This document shows positions 1 to 11,039 of a stretch of DNA of 64,000 bases, piece by piece. Each line of letters opens with the position of its first letter. Position 1 is the stretch's first letter. The stretch covers positions 64,140,287-64,204,286 of the forward strand of contig NC_091121.1 of assembly GCF_040183065.1 (NCBI RefSeq), written 5' to 3'. Source of the stretch: Periplaneta americana (lineage: Eukaryota > Arthropoda > Insecta > Blattodea > Blattidae). The notes beneath the pieces were generated by a model that saw only the letters and a list, made by a program, of their open reading frames with translations, did no database searches and was not told the DNA's origin. The position numbers and the translations under genes are program-made.

Positions 1-232
1 CGCCATACTTATACTAAAATGACATGCAATATCGCTGCTCAATTCGTTTCATTTAACAACTCGACGGGGTGTTCACTACGCTTTCTCACTTATAGGCCCA
101 CTGCCAGCGACTGATCCTTTCTGCGAGCTGGAAAAAAATCACGTATGAGCGTGAATATCCCCTACGTATCTCCACCGAAGGACCAATACCATGCTCCATT
201 TAATTACGCGGGAAAAATTAAAGTTCGATATT
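1..232. other. No feature seen
   Basis: Mixed-composition sequence with no open frame, repeat or RNA signature that I can support. Confidence 0.5.
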
Positions 233-919
233 TTTAAGGGGTTAAGTACAGCTTTCAGCAGTAAAATTTTTGGAAATATTCAACATTTTTTTCCTCCATT
301 ATTGTATCTTGCACAATAATGAAAATTGGTATATGTAAAACACTGTCCTTCTGCTATATGAAAAAATAATTTTATAATTTAACACTATATATAATTTTTT
401 TCAAAATTCAAAATTGTGGCAGTTCATTATGCAGTGATGAAGCGTTTCCCTCATAACTCATAACCTTGTTAACTTTTTCATGTTCTCTCTCTTTTATTTC
501 ATTGCTGAAACTCATGTTTACAATATCATGCTCTTTCAACTACATTCCTTAATAAATAATATTTTTTTTATTTTGTGTTAGAAGAAAATACTGATATTTA
601 ACCTTTTTTAAAATGAATTTATTTTTTATCAGACAATCTACCAAAGGTAGAGAACTGATCTTGCATCATATATGACATGCATAAATACACACAAAAAATT
701 CATCACAGAATGTTGGTTAGTTTTGAGTTATATGGGAAAAGCTCATCACTGCACAGTAAACTGAATTAAAATAAATGTAAATAATTTTTTTTAATCGTAA
801 AAATATATTTCTTTTTCATATAGCAGAAGAACAATGTTTTATACATACTAATTTTGATTATTGTACAAGGTACAGTAATGGAGGAAAAAAATGTTAAATG
901 TTGTACCTAACCCCTTAAA
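233..919. repeat. Long fold-back element with ~200-bp imperfect inverted arms
   Basis: The left arm (about 233-450) and right arm (about 733-919) are reverse complements over most of their length. Shared landmarks are TTAAGGGGTTA at both outer ends, TTTTTTCCTCCATTA, CTTCTGCTATATGAAAAA and GCAGTGATGA at the inner ends. The left arm has an extra segment near 251-285. About 280 bp of AT-rich spacer separates the arms. This fits a fold-back or MITE-type DNA element. No clear target duplication was seen and no protein is encoded. Confidence 0.75.
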
Positions 920-1580
920 CACTCCACATATTAAAATTAGTATATGTACTTGATCATATTTAAAGTTATGTTAATTTTTTTATAACTGTTGACTTTTAAT
1001 GCTTCCTATGAATAAGATAGCACCAGGAGAATGAGAGCATTGAAATAATGTACAACATGACAAAAATTTTATTTTGTGGTCAATAAATAGATTTACTATA
1101 GTTAATTAACTTTATTTATTTTATTAATTTCATATTTCTTACATCCATTTTTCTGTTAATGATAGTGATATTATGTGGTATTACACATTTTAAAAGCCTA
1201 AATTTTTTTTTAGAAGCTATTTTTACAGATTTGGAGTTTATTTTACGTGCCTAAATCTACATTTTTAGAGCTTAAATTCCGAGGTCCAGCTATCACACAA
1301 AATATTTTTCAAGGTTAAAGGATCTGAAATGGGATCCAACCCACCTCTTGAAGGCAAAAACTGAGGACCACGATTGCCTGTGAACTCATGGTCAAGAGAA
1401 ACCGTTTAATAACACCTGTGTGAATACACAGCATTGTAGCACTTCTACCCTAACTGGTTGACCGAATAAACTATTTTTTATTTGTATGAGATCTTATTTT
1501 GAACTAAGTTTAAACGATTTCGAAAGTATTAGCAATTTCGAATAACAACGCTTATGCATTCTCTTCTTATTTCTTCAAGC
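920..1580. other. AT-rich stretch, little content
   Basis: No coding potential seen. The only structure is a weak tRNA-like segment at about 1316-1400, listed separately. Confidence 0.5.
1316..1400 (-). repeat. Possible decayed tRNA-like SINE head
   Basis: On the minus strand the segment contains GGGTTGGATCCC, close to the polymerase-III B box GGTTCGANNCC, at roughly tRNA spacing from a weak upstream A-box-like region. No SINE body was recognised. It may be chance. Confidence 0.25.
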
Positions 1581-1612
1581 AATGACAGGATAATAATTAT
1601 TATCCTGTCATT
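1581..1612. repeat. Perfect 32-bp palindrome
   Basis: The half-site AATGACAGGATAATAA is followed directly by its exact reverse complement with no spacer. It abuts an ATT-rich tract. Confidence 0.9.
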
Positions 1613-1672
1613 ATTATTATAATTATAATTATATCAACTTATTATATCAACTATTATTAGTTGTTATTATTA

Positions 1673-1729
1673 ATAGTAGTAGTAGTAGTAGTAGCAGCAG
1701 TAGCAGTAGCAGTAGCAGCAGCAGCAGTA
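1673..1729. repeat. Compound (AGT)n/(AGC)n microsatellite
   Basis: A run of AGT triplets passes into interspersed AGC triplets. Confidence 0.95.
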
Positions 1730-1812
1730 TTTAATATTGAAAATGAAACTAAATATTAACATGAGTGGTGTTACTTTGATTGTTTTGACGATGATTTTGA
1801 TTATATTTATGA

Positions 1813-3069
1813 CTAGCCGTACCCGTGCGCTCCGCTGCACCCGTTAGAAATAAATATAAAGTAATTACATAATTAAAATAGGACATTTGATCCAGGAAAC
1901 ATTCGTGTTTGATAGAAGGATAAATCGTTTAATATGTTACTTAATTTAAATTGCATCCAAATAATTAAAATGCGATCATTTTGGTCCAGAGACCACTCAT
2001 TGGTGCAATGACAATTCCTTTAACATGTATCTAATTTTTATTACATGCAACCATAGTTTAATGAACATTGACATCATTTAGATTCAATGTGTATACTTTA
2101 TTTTACTTGTTATAGGTTTCCATTGAATTATGGTAATAACTTAATTTTAACCCTTGTTTTCTACGTATTCAGCAAATGGAGTTTGGCCCACTATGGTTCT
2201 GAACCCTTCAAATAACTTAAATTATATCCTATAATGTTACATTACATATATTATATTATATTATATTATATTACATTACATTACATTACATTACATTATA
2301 TTATATTATATTATATTATATTATATTATATTATATTATATTATATTATATTATATTATATTATATTATATTATATTATATTACATTATATTATATCATA
2401 TCAGAAGAACATTATAGCATTATGTCCATCTAGAGAAACTACACTTTCCAATGGTGAAATAATAATTAATTAATCAAATCGGTTAATTTAGCTTCCGATA
2501 TTACTTCATACAAACACAGAAACATTCTCTGTAGGCTATCTTTCATAGCTTTCGATTGTTGCTGTCCAAGGCCCCTTATAGACGAAATCATTTGTTTTTT
2601 ATTTCATTATACGGCCTTAGATGGCAGTTATTTTAATTTTAAAACTCATTTATCTCATTAAATATCAGTCATATCAAACTTTTTCAAGGATTAAAACTTA
2701 TCGGAAATTATTTTTGAAGAAACATTTGTCATGTAACATTTTTCACAAAAATCAATAATAAGCGAGATATTTCGATTTATTTAATTCAGGCCCCCTTATA
2801 ACCTCCATTTTAAATAATGTATTTTGAATGCCATATAGCCTAAAATCTAAGTTACAATGAACATAATTTATATTCCAATTTTCATCGAAATCCGTTCATC
2901 CATTATCGCGTGAAAAGGTAACAAACATACAGACAGACAGACAGACATAAATTTCAAAAAAGCGATTTTCGGTTTCAGGGTGGTTAATTATATATGTTAG
3001 GACCAATTATTTTTGGAAAATCGAAAATTACCAGAAAAATTTCGGCTACAGATTTATTATTAGTATAGA
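1813..3069 (-). mobile_element. Non-autonomous Helitron, copy 1
   Basis: Read on the minus strand, the element begins TCTATACTAATAATAAATC after an A and ends ...GGGTACGG-CTAG before a T. That is the Helitron pattern of 5' TC, 3' CTRR and insertion between A and T. An imperfect hairpin (GTGC...GCAC) lies 8 nt before CTAG. A second copy on the plus strand at 25592-26932 shares both ends and the interior, which fixes the boundaries. No Rep/helicase frame is present, so any mobility would depend on another element. An internal pentanucleotide tract accounts for much of the length difference between copies. Confidence 0.75.
2247..2400. repeat. Pentanucleotide (TTATA)n array inside Helitron copy 1
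   Basis: Tandem TTATA units with scattered TTACA variants. The same motif sits at the matching place in Helitron copy 2, so it came with the element and expanded in each copy. Confidence 0.95.
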
Positions 3070-3270
3070 TTATAGTTGTGGTAGCGGGGAAGATATTCCT
3101 GGTCATGAACCCTAGCGTAAACAAAAACGACACGGATTATGACATTTCTTTTGCATTTTACGCAAAGACAATTGCCATAATAACACCGCAACAATGGGAA
3201 TTAAGAATATTGCTAACAAAAGAACTGAGAAGTTTTGTACTGGAATTTCATCAGTCTGAAATCTCTTAAG
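3070..3270. other. Unassigned sequence between Helitron and inverted-repeat arm
   Basis: A 63-codon open frame (3078-3269, plus) shows no recognisable domain and is probably chance. Confidence 0.4.
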
Positions 3271-3443
3271 TCATTTCACACGTCAGCGATACTGAAGTGA
3301 AATCCCACGTCGTTAAGGATTTTACCAGAATGTCAAGGACAAGCACTGGCTAATAGTAAAGAAACAATGTAACACATAGTTTCTAAAATAATTCTATTGA
3401 TGTTGGTAGCCGAAAAAACAGAATGCGTTTGAATATGTGTAAC
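3271..3443 (+). repeat. Left arm of a long-range inverted repeat
   Basis: About 170 bp matches, in reverse complement, the segment 7774-7953. Long shared blocks include TTAAGGATTTTACCAGAATG, TCAAGGACAAGCACTGG and TTGATGTTGGTAGCCGAAAA. The arms flank about 4.3 kb made mainly of simple repeats. They may be the ends of one large element or two MITE copies in opposite orientation. Confidence 0.8.
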
Positions 3444-3671
3444 TTTCTGTAGGTAAAGAGAAATTGCTCTTTTAGCAGGACTTTTTTTACAGTTACAACT
3501 GTTAGAAACTTGCTATAAACATACAGTACTCTGAAATTAGCAGAAAACGTACACGAAGCAAAGTCCACTTAAAAGATAAGAAAAAGATTGATGGAAAGTA
3601 GGTACCGGTATCCTAGTTTCTTGTTATCATCTGCTGAAATTGTGTTGAATTTCAGAATGTCGGACAGGACA
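3444..3671. other. No feature seen
   Basis: AT-rich sequence; no supported feature. Confidence 0.4.
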
Positions 3672-3807
<136 letters not shown>

Positions 3808-3871
3808 GCTACATTAATTGTAAATATTTGCTTTTACAGTCTGCTTTTGAAACTAATGGAATAAGAATTAC

Positions 3872-3873
3872 AT

Positions 3874-3904
<31 letters not shown>

Positions 3905-3906
3905 TT
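3872..3906. repeat. (TTTA)n microsatellite
   Basis: Perfect tetranucleotide run followed by degenerate copies to about 3950. Confidence 0.9.
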
Positions 3907-4064
3907 TTTGTTTATTTGTTTACTTATTTTTTAATTTATTTATATGGTAATTACAAGTGTGTATTCGTTACCAGATTACCACTAAGCTTATATTATTCAT
4001 TTATTTATATTAATATGCTATCCAATAGTTATTAGCTAAGAGTAAGTGAGTGCAAGGAATGACC

Positions 4065-4067
<3 letters not shown>

Positions 4068-4133
<66 letters not shown>
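4068..4133. repeat. (AAT)n microsatellite
   Basis: About 22 uninterrupted AAT units. Confidence 0.95.
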
Positions 4134-4137
<4 letters not shown>

Positions 4138-4455
4138 TGTAAAATTTATCAATCTTCATAACAACAATACTTACAATAGTAATGCATAATATGCTGTATA
4201 CTCGTATTTACCATTGTGCATATTATAAATTTATAATGTGAATGGATAATATTTTTGTTACACAATTTTGCAGTTTTAATGCGTTTTCAAAGGTGGAAAG
4301 ATACACAGGTTATATTAGCCGAGTCAGTTGTAACAGAATTCCAGATTACAGATGCTTATTGAATTTCTATCTCACTAATGTAAAGTAGTATTGAAAGTAA
4401 TTCCGGCGTAGAGAAAGACTAAGTTATTGATCTATTCGAGCCAATATTCATTCTC

Positions 4456-4457
<2 letters not shown>

Positions 4458-4510
<53 letters not shown>
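4458..4510. repeat. (AAT)n microsatellite
   Basis: About 18 AAT units followed by degenerate GTAATGAT triplets to about 4552. Confidence 0.95.
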
Positions 4511-5304
4511 TGGTAGTGATTGTGATAATGGTAATGATAATGATGATGATAATACAGAAATTAATCACATATAACAGGGCCTGGAGGCCCAAAGTGTAAC
4601 GAGGGGCCAAAGAATATGACTCACGGAACAACGCTCCACATATTTTGTGACAATACACAAGGCCATTTGCAAATTTGGCATGTTTCTTATCATTATGGTG
4701 TCATCCACTTCCCTTGCATTATTCTTTATTATCACTCTCGAAGTCAACATTTCTGTCACTGTCGCTATTTTATTTATTTCAGAGTTCCAGATGATTTAAA
4801 ATGATTCTTAGAATTGAAAGTAACTTCCAATATATCTGTTGCTTCTAGCATAATTTTTGTTTCAATATGACACTAACAAAGAAATTTCAGCTTCTGCGAT
4901 GACAGTATTTTCAACTCGTGAATAATGAAGGTAAATATGCAGCACTTAGAACTTCACCACAATTAGATTAAAATATTCTGGTGGTTAATCAAGAGTATTT
5001 CATGATCATGGCGGACTATTGTAGATTTGCAAATAGCATTATCATGTAAAAATCAAGATTATTTGGGGGGGGGGGATTTCGAATAATGCTTCATATTATA
5101 CAATCCTTTATAGTTCGTATTCGTAAAGTAAGAATTGTTAAACGTCCCAAACTGTACTACACAACATATCTAGTGCATTCTGTACACATTGATTTTATTT
5201 TACGTTCATCTCTCCAGAAAAATTCAGGATCCTTCCCAGATTTGATACTCACTTTTAAGCATACGCGTCTACTTATTCCTTAGACTGTGAGCAATAGTGT
5301 CCAA
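4511..5304. other. No gene seen
   Basis: AT-rich. Open frames of 62-67 codons here lack codon bias or domains. A run of ten G residues lies near 5066-5075. Confidence 0.4.
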
Positions 5305-6087
5305 CAGACTCCACAATCAAACTTCACTGCCTATCGGATATCACAGTCCAAGAAGCCCCATTGTTCAACAGACTCCGCAGTCAAACTTCACTGCCTTTCG
5401 GATCTCACGGTCCAAGAAGCCCATTGTTCAACAGACTCCACAATCAAACTTCACTGCCTATCGGATATCACAGTCCAAGAAGCCCCATTGTTCAACAGAC
5501 TCCGCAGTCAAACTTCACTGCCTATCGGATCTCACGGTCCAAGAAGCCCATTGTTCAACAGACTCCACAATCAAACTCCACTGCCTATCGGATCTCACAG
5601 TCCAAGAAGCCCCATGTTCAACAGACTCCGCAGTCAAACTTCACTGCCTATCGGATCTCACGGTCCAAGAAGCCCATTGTTCAACAGACTCCACAATCAA
5701 ACTTCACTGCCTATCGGATATCACAGTCCAAGAAACCCCATTGTTCAACAGACTCCGCAGTCAAACTTCACTGCCTTTCGGATCTCACGGTCCAAGAAGC
5801 CCATTGTTCAACAGACTCCACAATCAAACTTCACTGCCTGTCGGATCTCACAGTCCAAGAAGCCCCATTGTTCAACAGACTCCGCAGTCAAACTTCACTG
5901 CCTATCGGATCTCACGGTCCAAGAAGCCCATTGTTCAACAGACTCCACAATCAAACTTCACTGCCTATCGGATCTCACAGTCCAAGAAGCCCCATGTTCA
6001 ACAGACTCCGCAGTCAAACTTCACTGCCTATCGGATCTCACAGTCCAAGAAGCCCCATTATTCAACAGAATCCACAATCAAACTTCC
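5305..6087. repeat. Dimeric 64/63-bp minisatellite, about 12 units
   Basis: Units begin with CAGACTCC at 5305, 5369, 5432, 5496, 5559, 5622, 5685, 5749, 5812, 5876, 5939 and 6002, with a decaying unit from 6066. Two unit types alternate (CCACAATCAAAC and CCGCAGTCAAAC), giving a 127-bp higher-order repeat; two junctions lost one T. All three forward frames stay open for more than 270 codons because the unit has no stop in any frame and its length shifts the frame. No start context, domain or splice evidence supports translation. Confidence 0.9.
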
Positions 6088-6835
6088 TATTGTTACCTAT
6101 AATGTTTGCTTTATATGACGTGAGATCTTACAGAATTTATGGAATTTGGGTTAGTGAAATCAGAGGAAATTATTCATAATAATTTTGCATAACATATAGA
6201 TCCTAATTATTATTTTCATACATCTCGATTATTTTCGTCCGAGTTTGATCATGTCTTCATGTTTCGGATTATATTCAGAAAACTGAACTGATATCGTAAG
6301 CATTCTAAATCTGATTACAGTCGTTTAAATATGCGGAAGTTATTAACAGTACTTTCATACATCTTATAAGGTACATTTGTTTTAAAAAAGTTGGTTAATG
6401 ATGGAAATAGTAATTTGTTGAGCCTTTTGATTGAGAAGAGTGATCTCTAAATTTAGTTTAATGAGAGAAATGCGACACGCATGAGCAAATATGGCGCTTT
6501 GCGAGGTAGAAAGCATTCTTTAGCAAGACAAAGCTATAGTTGATATAATAAATGCGGAAGTGTGCCCATTGCATCAGAATCTACCTATTGTTATTGCGGT
6601 TATATTCTCTAGAAAACGTTGAATATCATTTTATTATTGGAATTAGTAACACATTTCGATTATACCGGTCAATTGGAAAATTATATAAACAAAAGAAATT
6701 TAAAGGGGTGTTATTGAAAGGCTTATATTTTATTAAAGAAAACAAAAATCTTGTATATAATATCCATTTAATTTTTAGATTACTTAACCAACCATTGCTG
6801 ACGTATTTGGATACATATACTCGTAAATGCATGAG
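6088..6835. other. No gene seen
   Basis: AT-rich sequence without recognisable coding or repeat structure before the GTAT array. Confidence 0.4.
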
Positions 6836-7009
6836 TGTATGTATGTATGTATGTATGTATGTATGTATGTATGTATGTATGTATGTATGTATGTATGTAT
6901 GTATGTATGTATGTATGTATGTATGTATGTATGTATGTATGTAGGTATGTATGTATGTATGTATGTATGTATGTATGTATGTATGTATGTATGTATGTAT
7001 GTATGTATG

Positions 7010-7041
<32 letters not shown>

Positions 7042-7050
7042 TGTATGTAT
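6836..7050. repeat. (GTAT)n microsatellite, about 215 bp
   Basis: About 53 tetranucleotide units with two interruptions (GTAG near 6942 and an ATATGT slip near 7011). Long Met-Tyr-Val-Cys or Ile-His-Thr-Tyr frames here are artefacts. Confidence 0.95.
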
Positions 7051-7364
7051 GAATGATTGATTGAAACAATGAATGAATTAATTAATATGTAGGATTTAGG
7101 AGGATAAACAATTAAAAGATACACGATCGCGCGATCTTGCAAAGGAATTTGGGGTTGTGAGGAAGAATGTGTGTGAGCTCCAAGCTTGTTGGCCACTTGT
7201 ATCATCCCGTTTTTCGCCGTTCCGTTGGAGCAACTTCGAGTATTTTGAAGGGAATAAATCGAAAAGTACATACCTTTACAGTGCTACATACTTTTATGTA
7301 AAACATTGTGTAGGTTCGATCGCCTGTCGACAGGTGCACATCTTTACGTAGAAGGACTTGTTGA

Positions 7365-7765
7365 AAAGCGCGCGGAACAAGGAAAACAAGGGGAATACAA
7401 AGAGGACAATGGAAACAGAAGGAGGACAAGGGGAATGCAGTGAGGACAAGAGAAATCCAGTGAGGACAAATGGAATGCAAGGGGGACAAGAGGACTACAA
7501 GGAGGACAAGGGGAGTGCAAGGAGAACAAGGGGAATACGAGTAGAGCAAAATGAAGACAAGGCGAACAAGGAGAATACAAGGATAACAATACAAGGAGAG
7601 CAATAAAAATACAAGGAAAATAAGGGAAAGACAATAAAAACAAGGGGAATATAAGAAGAACAAGATGAATGCAAGGAAAATAGGGGGGATGCGATAAGAA
7701 CGAAGGGAATACAAGAAGGGAAAGAGGAATGCATGGAGAACAAGGGTAATATGAGTAGAACAAAA
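7365..7765. repeat. Degenerate polypurine minisatellite (~18-bp units)
   Basis: About 20 diverged units of the form GAGGACAAGGGGAATGCAA, nearly all purine plus C on the plus strand. Open frames in several phases on both strands come from the low complexity. Confidence 0.8.
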
Positions 7766-7773
7766 TAGATGAG

Positions 7774-7953
7774 AGTTACACATATTCAAACTCATTCTGT
7801 TTTTCGGCTACCAACATCAATATAATTATTTTAGAAACGATGTGTTACATTGTTTCTCCACTATTATCCAGTGCTTGTCCTTGACATTCTGGTAAAATCC
7901 TTAACGATATGAGATTTCACTTCAGGATCACAACTGCATCTCTTGAAATGATT
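7774..7953 (-). repeat. Right arm of a long-range inverted repeat
   Basis: Reverse-complement partner of 3271-3443, ending at GAGTTACACATATTC on the inner side. Homology stops sharply there. Confidence 0.8.
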
Positions 7954-8590
7954 TTCTCTCTCTTATATCCTTATCATCGGGAATTCTTCAGTTTTTTAAT
8001 TATTTATAACAGATGTCACTCCTGTAAAAATTCTAGAGACCTCTGTTAAAGGAGAATGCATCCATATCCAGAACCAAATGTATAATGATTCCACCGACAC
8101 ACTAGTATGCCATACACAATTTTAAAATATCATAAATTAAGTCCAGACCAATTGAGAAGAGCCAACGACTTGGTTGTCAATTGCTCGGCATTGAAAACCA
8201 ACCGACCATCTTCATAATTCTGCGCTTGACTTATGATTGCATTTCTAACCAATATTAACCGCCTCGGTATGACGTTTGTAACAAACGTGTCCAACCTCCA
8301 GGGAGCGGACCCGACTTTTCCGTTGTGTACGTAGTAATCACGACTTGATTAAAGTTCGCACCGTCTTAGTTCCGCTCTGTTTGTATTACATCTTCATGTT
8401 TATTCCTGCGCTCAAATTCGAATCTGGACGCCTGACGTGACTGACACCGCAGATAATCTCGTACCTATAACCACCAGACGTTGTTTAGTAACCTCTTTAC
8501 TCCTCGCCACATTTTGTTCCAATTAGATACAACACAGATAAACCATTGCATATTGTTAATTGGCAGTCTGAATGATCTAGTTGTTTTTTG
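7954..8590. other. No gene seen
   Basis: Mixed-composition sequence. A weak tRNA-like minus-strand segment near 8400-8475 was not strong enough to call. Confidence 0.4.
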
Positions 8591-8782
8591 TATAGGTCAT
8601 TCGTTATCTCGTGAAACCAACCTGCGCGTAAGGGGAAGAAGAAGGTGGACTGAGAAGCTTCCCTCCCTCGCTATGCTTCGATTTACTGGTATAGCTTGCT
8701 CGCTTACCTCCACCATAACGTCCCTACTGTAAGCTATGGCGCACTCATGCATTTGGTTTCACGAGGTAACGAATGACTTATA
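8591..8782. mobile_element. Small MITE with ~29-bp terminal inverted repeats
   Basis: The left end reads TATAGGTCATTCGTTATCTC and the right end, reversed, TATAAGTCATTCGTTACCTC; both continue with GTGAAACCAA. Flanking TA or TATA suggests a Tc1/mariner-type target duplication. The 192-bp element has no coding capacity. Confidence 0.8.
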
Positions 8783-8932
8783 AGTACCGTTGATGACGTG
8801 TAACTCCGTTCAGATTTTATTGGAGAATATTTTGAACTTCACCTTGAACATTCATACGTATGTTCACAATCTATGTCCCCTTTTATAGGATCTTAAAATG
8901 TATTAATCCTATGATTTTCCACACATATCAGC

Positions 8933-8935
<3 letters not shown>

Positions 8936-8972
<37 letters not shown>

Positions 8973-9015
8973 CTACTACTACTACTACAGATATTACATA
9001 ATGATGATGATGATG

Positions 9016-9054
<39 letters not shown>
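8936..9054. repeat. Compound (ACT)n, (ATG)n, (AAT)n microsatellite
   Basis: Three trinucleotide tracts in series end directly at the head of a SINE at 9055. Confidence 0.95.
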
Positions 9055-9320
9055 GACCACCGGCGTAGCTCAGTTGACTGAGTCGCTTGCCTGACGATTC
9101 TGAGCTGTGCTCGGGCGTGGGTTCGATTCCCTCTTGGGCTGACTACCTCTTTGGGATTTTTCGAGGTTTTCCCCATGCCGTAAGGCAAATGTCAGATAAT
9201 CTATGGTGAATCCTCGATCTGATCTCGACAAATAGGCCTACCATCTCGCTATCACCAATGTCATCGACATTAAATAACTCAGTAGTTGATACAGCGTCGT
9301 TAAATAACCAACTAAATAAT
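9055..9320 (+). mobile_element. tRNA-derived SINE, family B, full-length copy
   Basis: The head carries an A box (GGCGTAGCTCAGTTGACTGA) and a B box (GGGTTCGATTCCC) at tRNA spacing. The body follows (GGGATTTTTCGAGGTTTTCC, then GTCAGATAATCTATGGTGAA), and the 3' end is GTCGTTAAATAACCAACTAA. Other copies lie at 32136-32390, 41375-41600 and, truncated on the minus strand, at 10633-10779. Transcription by polymerase III and LINE-dependent mobilisation are inferred from SINEs in general. Confidence 0.85.
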
Positions 9321-9435
9321 AATATACTACCGGTACTAATAATACTAATGATAATAATAAGCTAATAATGAGCAGAATATTATTACTACTACCACTAGGC
9401 CTACTACTGTTGCTGATACTGCTCCTGCAATTAAA

Positions 9436-9683
9436 GGCGGATACTATTAAATACCATGGAGGCTCACAGGGTAGCGGAAAGTTAAGTCTCCCATCTTGCT
9501 GCGAATCGGTATTTAGTAGCAGTAGGGATGTCGGCCCTACTTGCTTGCCGCAAAACTACTTGATATTCATTTCTATTAGAGGCAGAGGGAACCCATAGAA
9601 AACATTCATGACCGAATCGGAAATCCAACCCAAGACCTTCCAGATTGCAGCGTAACATCTTAATCGCGACGTCACCGCTCCCG

Positions 9684-9692
<9 letters not shown>
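9436..9692 (-). mobile_element. Probable tRNA-derived SINE, family G
   Basis: On the minus strand the head reads GCGGGAGCGGTGACGTCGCG with a B-box-like GGTCTTGGGTTGGATTTCC about 45 nt later, then a roughly 180-bp body. It is flanked by ACT/AAT arrays, as are other SINEs here. Single copy in the window, so the ends are approximate. Confidence 0.5.
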
Positions 9693-9729
<37 letters not shown>

Positions 9730-9732
9730 ATA

Positions 9733-9780
<48 letters not shown>
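9693..9780. repeat. Compound (ACT)n then (AAT)n microsatellite
   Basis: ACT units 9693-9728, a short link, then AAT units 9739-9780. Confidence 0.95.
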
Positions 9781-10002
9781 TTTTTACTGATTAAATTTGC
9801 ATTGTATAAATTACGAATGTCCAGTATTAATTTTTGTTACGAGATAAATAAATATTTAAATTAGTATTGCCAACACCTTTTCTGAATTTTTCTGTACTTT
9901 TTTAATATTATATTCTGAAGCATTTTAGAAACGAAATGAATTTCTTCTTCTAGATAGACCACATAGTTTTTATTTTACAAAAGTATAAAGTTTAAACTAT
10001 CA

Positions 10003-10053
10003 TTCATTCATTCATTCATTCATTCATTCATTCATTCATTCATTCATTCATTC
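10003..10053. repeat. (ATTC)n microsatellite
   Basis: About 13 perfect units. Confidence 0.95.
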
Positions 10054-10185
10054 ATAGTTTTCTGTCCAAGAGCAAGTCTTTCACTTCAAACCTAGCATTC
10101 TCCAATATTCCTTCTCATGTTAAGAGTAAATATTTAACAAACTTTAGATATTGTTACCTATAGATGATTCACAAAACTATAGCTA

Positions 10186-10344
10186 GGGTGCTATTCATAG
10201 ACATTTCGCTAGCCCGGGCTACGAGCGTGCTAAACAGGATTCATATCACATCGTATCGCTGACACTGGTTTATGAATACGAAAAACGTTAGTTCGCTGAT
10301 CATCCACCGAAAGCCCGCGCTAAGAATGTCTTTGAATACGGCCC
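10186..10344. mobile_element. MITE with GGGCCGTATTC-type ends
   Basis: The left end GGGTGCTATTCATAGACATT pairs with the reversed right end GGGCCGTATTCAAAGACATT, and both continue into TAGCGC-like sequence. Flanking CTA and TTA fit a 3-bp TWA target as in PIF/Harbinger elements, although the duplication is not identical. 159 bp, non-coding. Confidence 0.65.
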
Positions 10345-10632
10345 TTAGAGTTTAAGTTGAGTAGGAAAATTATAAGTTATAGTTCGAACTTCCTGAGTTT
10401 GATTCGAAAATAATGTCTATAAGCTAAGAAACTTCATTTTGCAGTCGTAGAAATAATTTAATAGTTCTTGCACTTTATGTTCACATAAAAGTTAATTGAT
10501 TTTGTGTAGGTAAGTGAAATGTTAGTGAGACATAAATACTGTAATTATGTTAATCTGATCATCTTACTTATCTTTAACTACGTTACTTAGATATGATTAA
10601 TGAACGTCTAGGTTATTTAGTATCTAAGGAAT
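10345..10632. other. No feature seen
   Basis: AT-rich; nothing supported. Confidence 0.4.
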
Positions 10633-10779
10633 AGGTGATAACGAGATGTTATTTGACGAGATGAGACCGAGGATTCGCCGTAAATTACCTGACATTCTCC
10701 TTACATTTGGGGAAAACCTCGAAAAAACATAACCAGATAATCAGCCCAAGCGGGATTCGACCCACGCTCGAGCGCAACT
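10633..10779 (-). mobile_element. Truncated SINE, family B
   Basis: The minus strand reads CTCGAGCGTGGGTCGAATCC (B box), then the family-B body including CGAGGTTTTCCCC and GTCAGGTAAT. The A box is missing, so the copy is broken inside the tRNA-like head. Confidence 0.75.
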
Positions 10780-10932
10780 CATGTTTTGATGATGACGAGG
10801 GAAGAAAGGAACTTCGTCTTTACCACAGTCCAAGAACATTTTGAAATCGCATTAACATTTACTTTTACAGTATTGTATAATTCCCTGAGCATTTCAGACC
10901 TAATTTTAATAGTAGGCTACATTATGCAACGA

Positions 10933-11029
10933 GCCTATAATGATAGTAATTAAGACGCGAGGATGTTTATGAAACGAGCGCAAGTGAGTTTCATAATTTT
11001 CATAAGAGTGTCTTAATTACCATTATAGG
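10933..11029. repeat. Imperfect hairpin, ~20-bp stem
   Basis: CCTATAATGATAGTAATTAA at the left matches the reverse complement of TTAATTACCATTATAGG at the right. A second nested palindrome (TTATGAAAC...GTTTCATAA) sits in the loop. Confidence 0.7.
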
Positions 11030-11039
11030 TAAGTTTCAT

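Noticed and set aside
6552..7271. Several 73-163-codon frames of Met-Tyr-Val-Cys or Ile-His-Thr-Tyr
   Set aside because: Translation of the GTAT microsatellite on both strands.
7202..7795. 197-codon Leu/Ser/Pro-rich minus-strand frame resembling a membrane protein
   Set aside because: The apparent hydrophobic segments come from the polypurine minisatellite read in reverse; other phases are open as well.
8400..8475. tRNA-like segment on the minus strand
   Set aside because: The B-box match is poor and no body was recognised.
9055..9200. Possible bacterial or organelle insertion because of tRNA-like sequence
   Set aside because: The same head recurs with the same body at other loci in this window, which is the SINE pattern.
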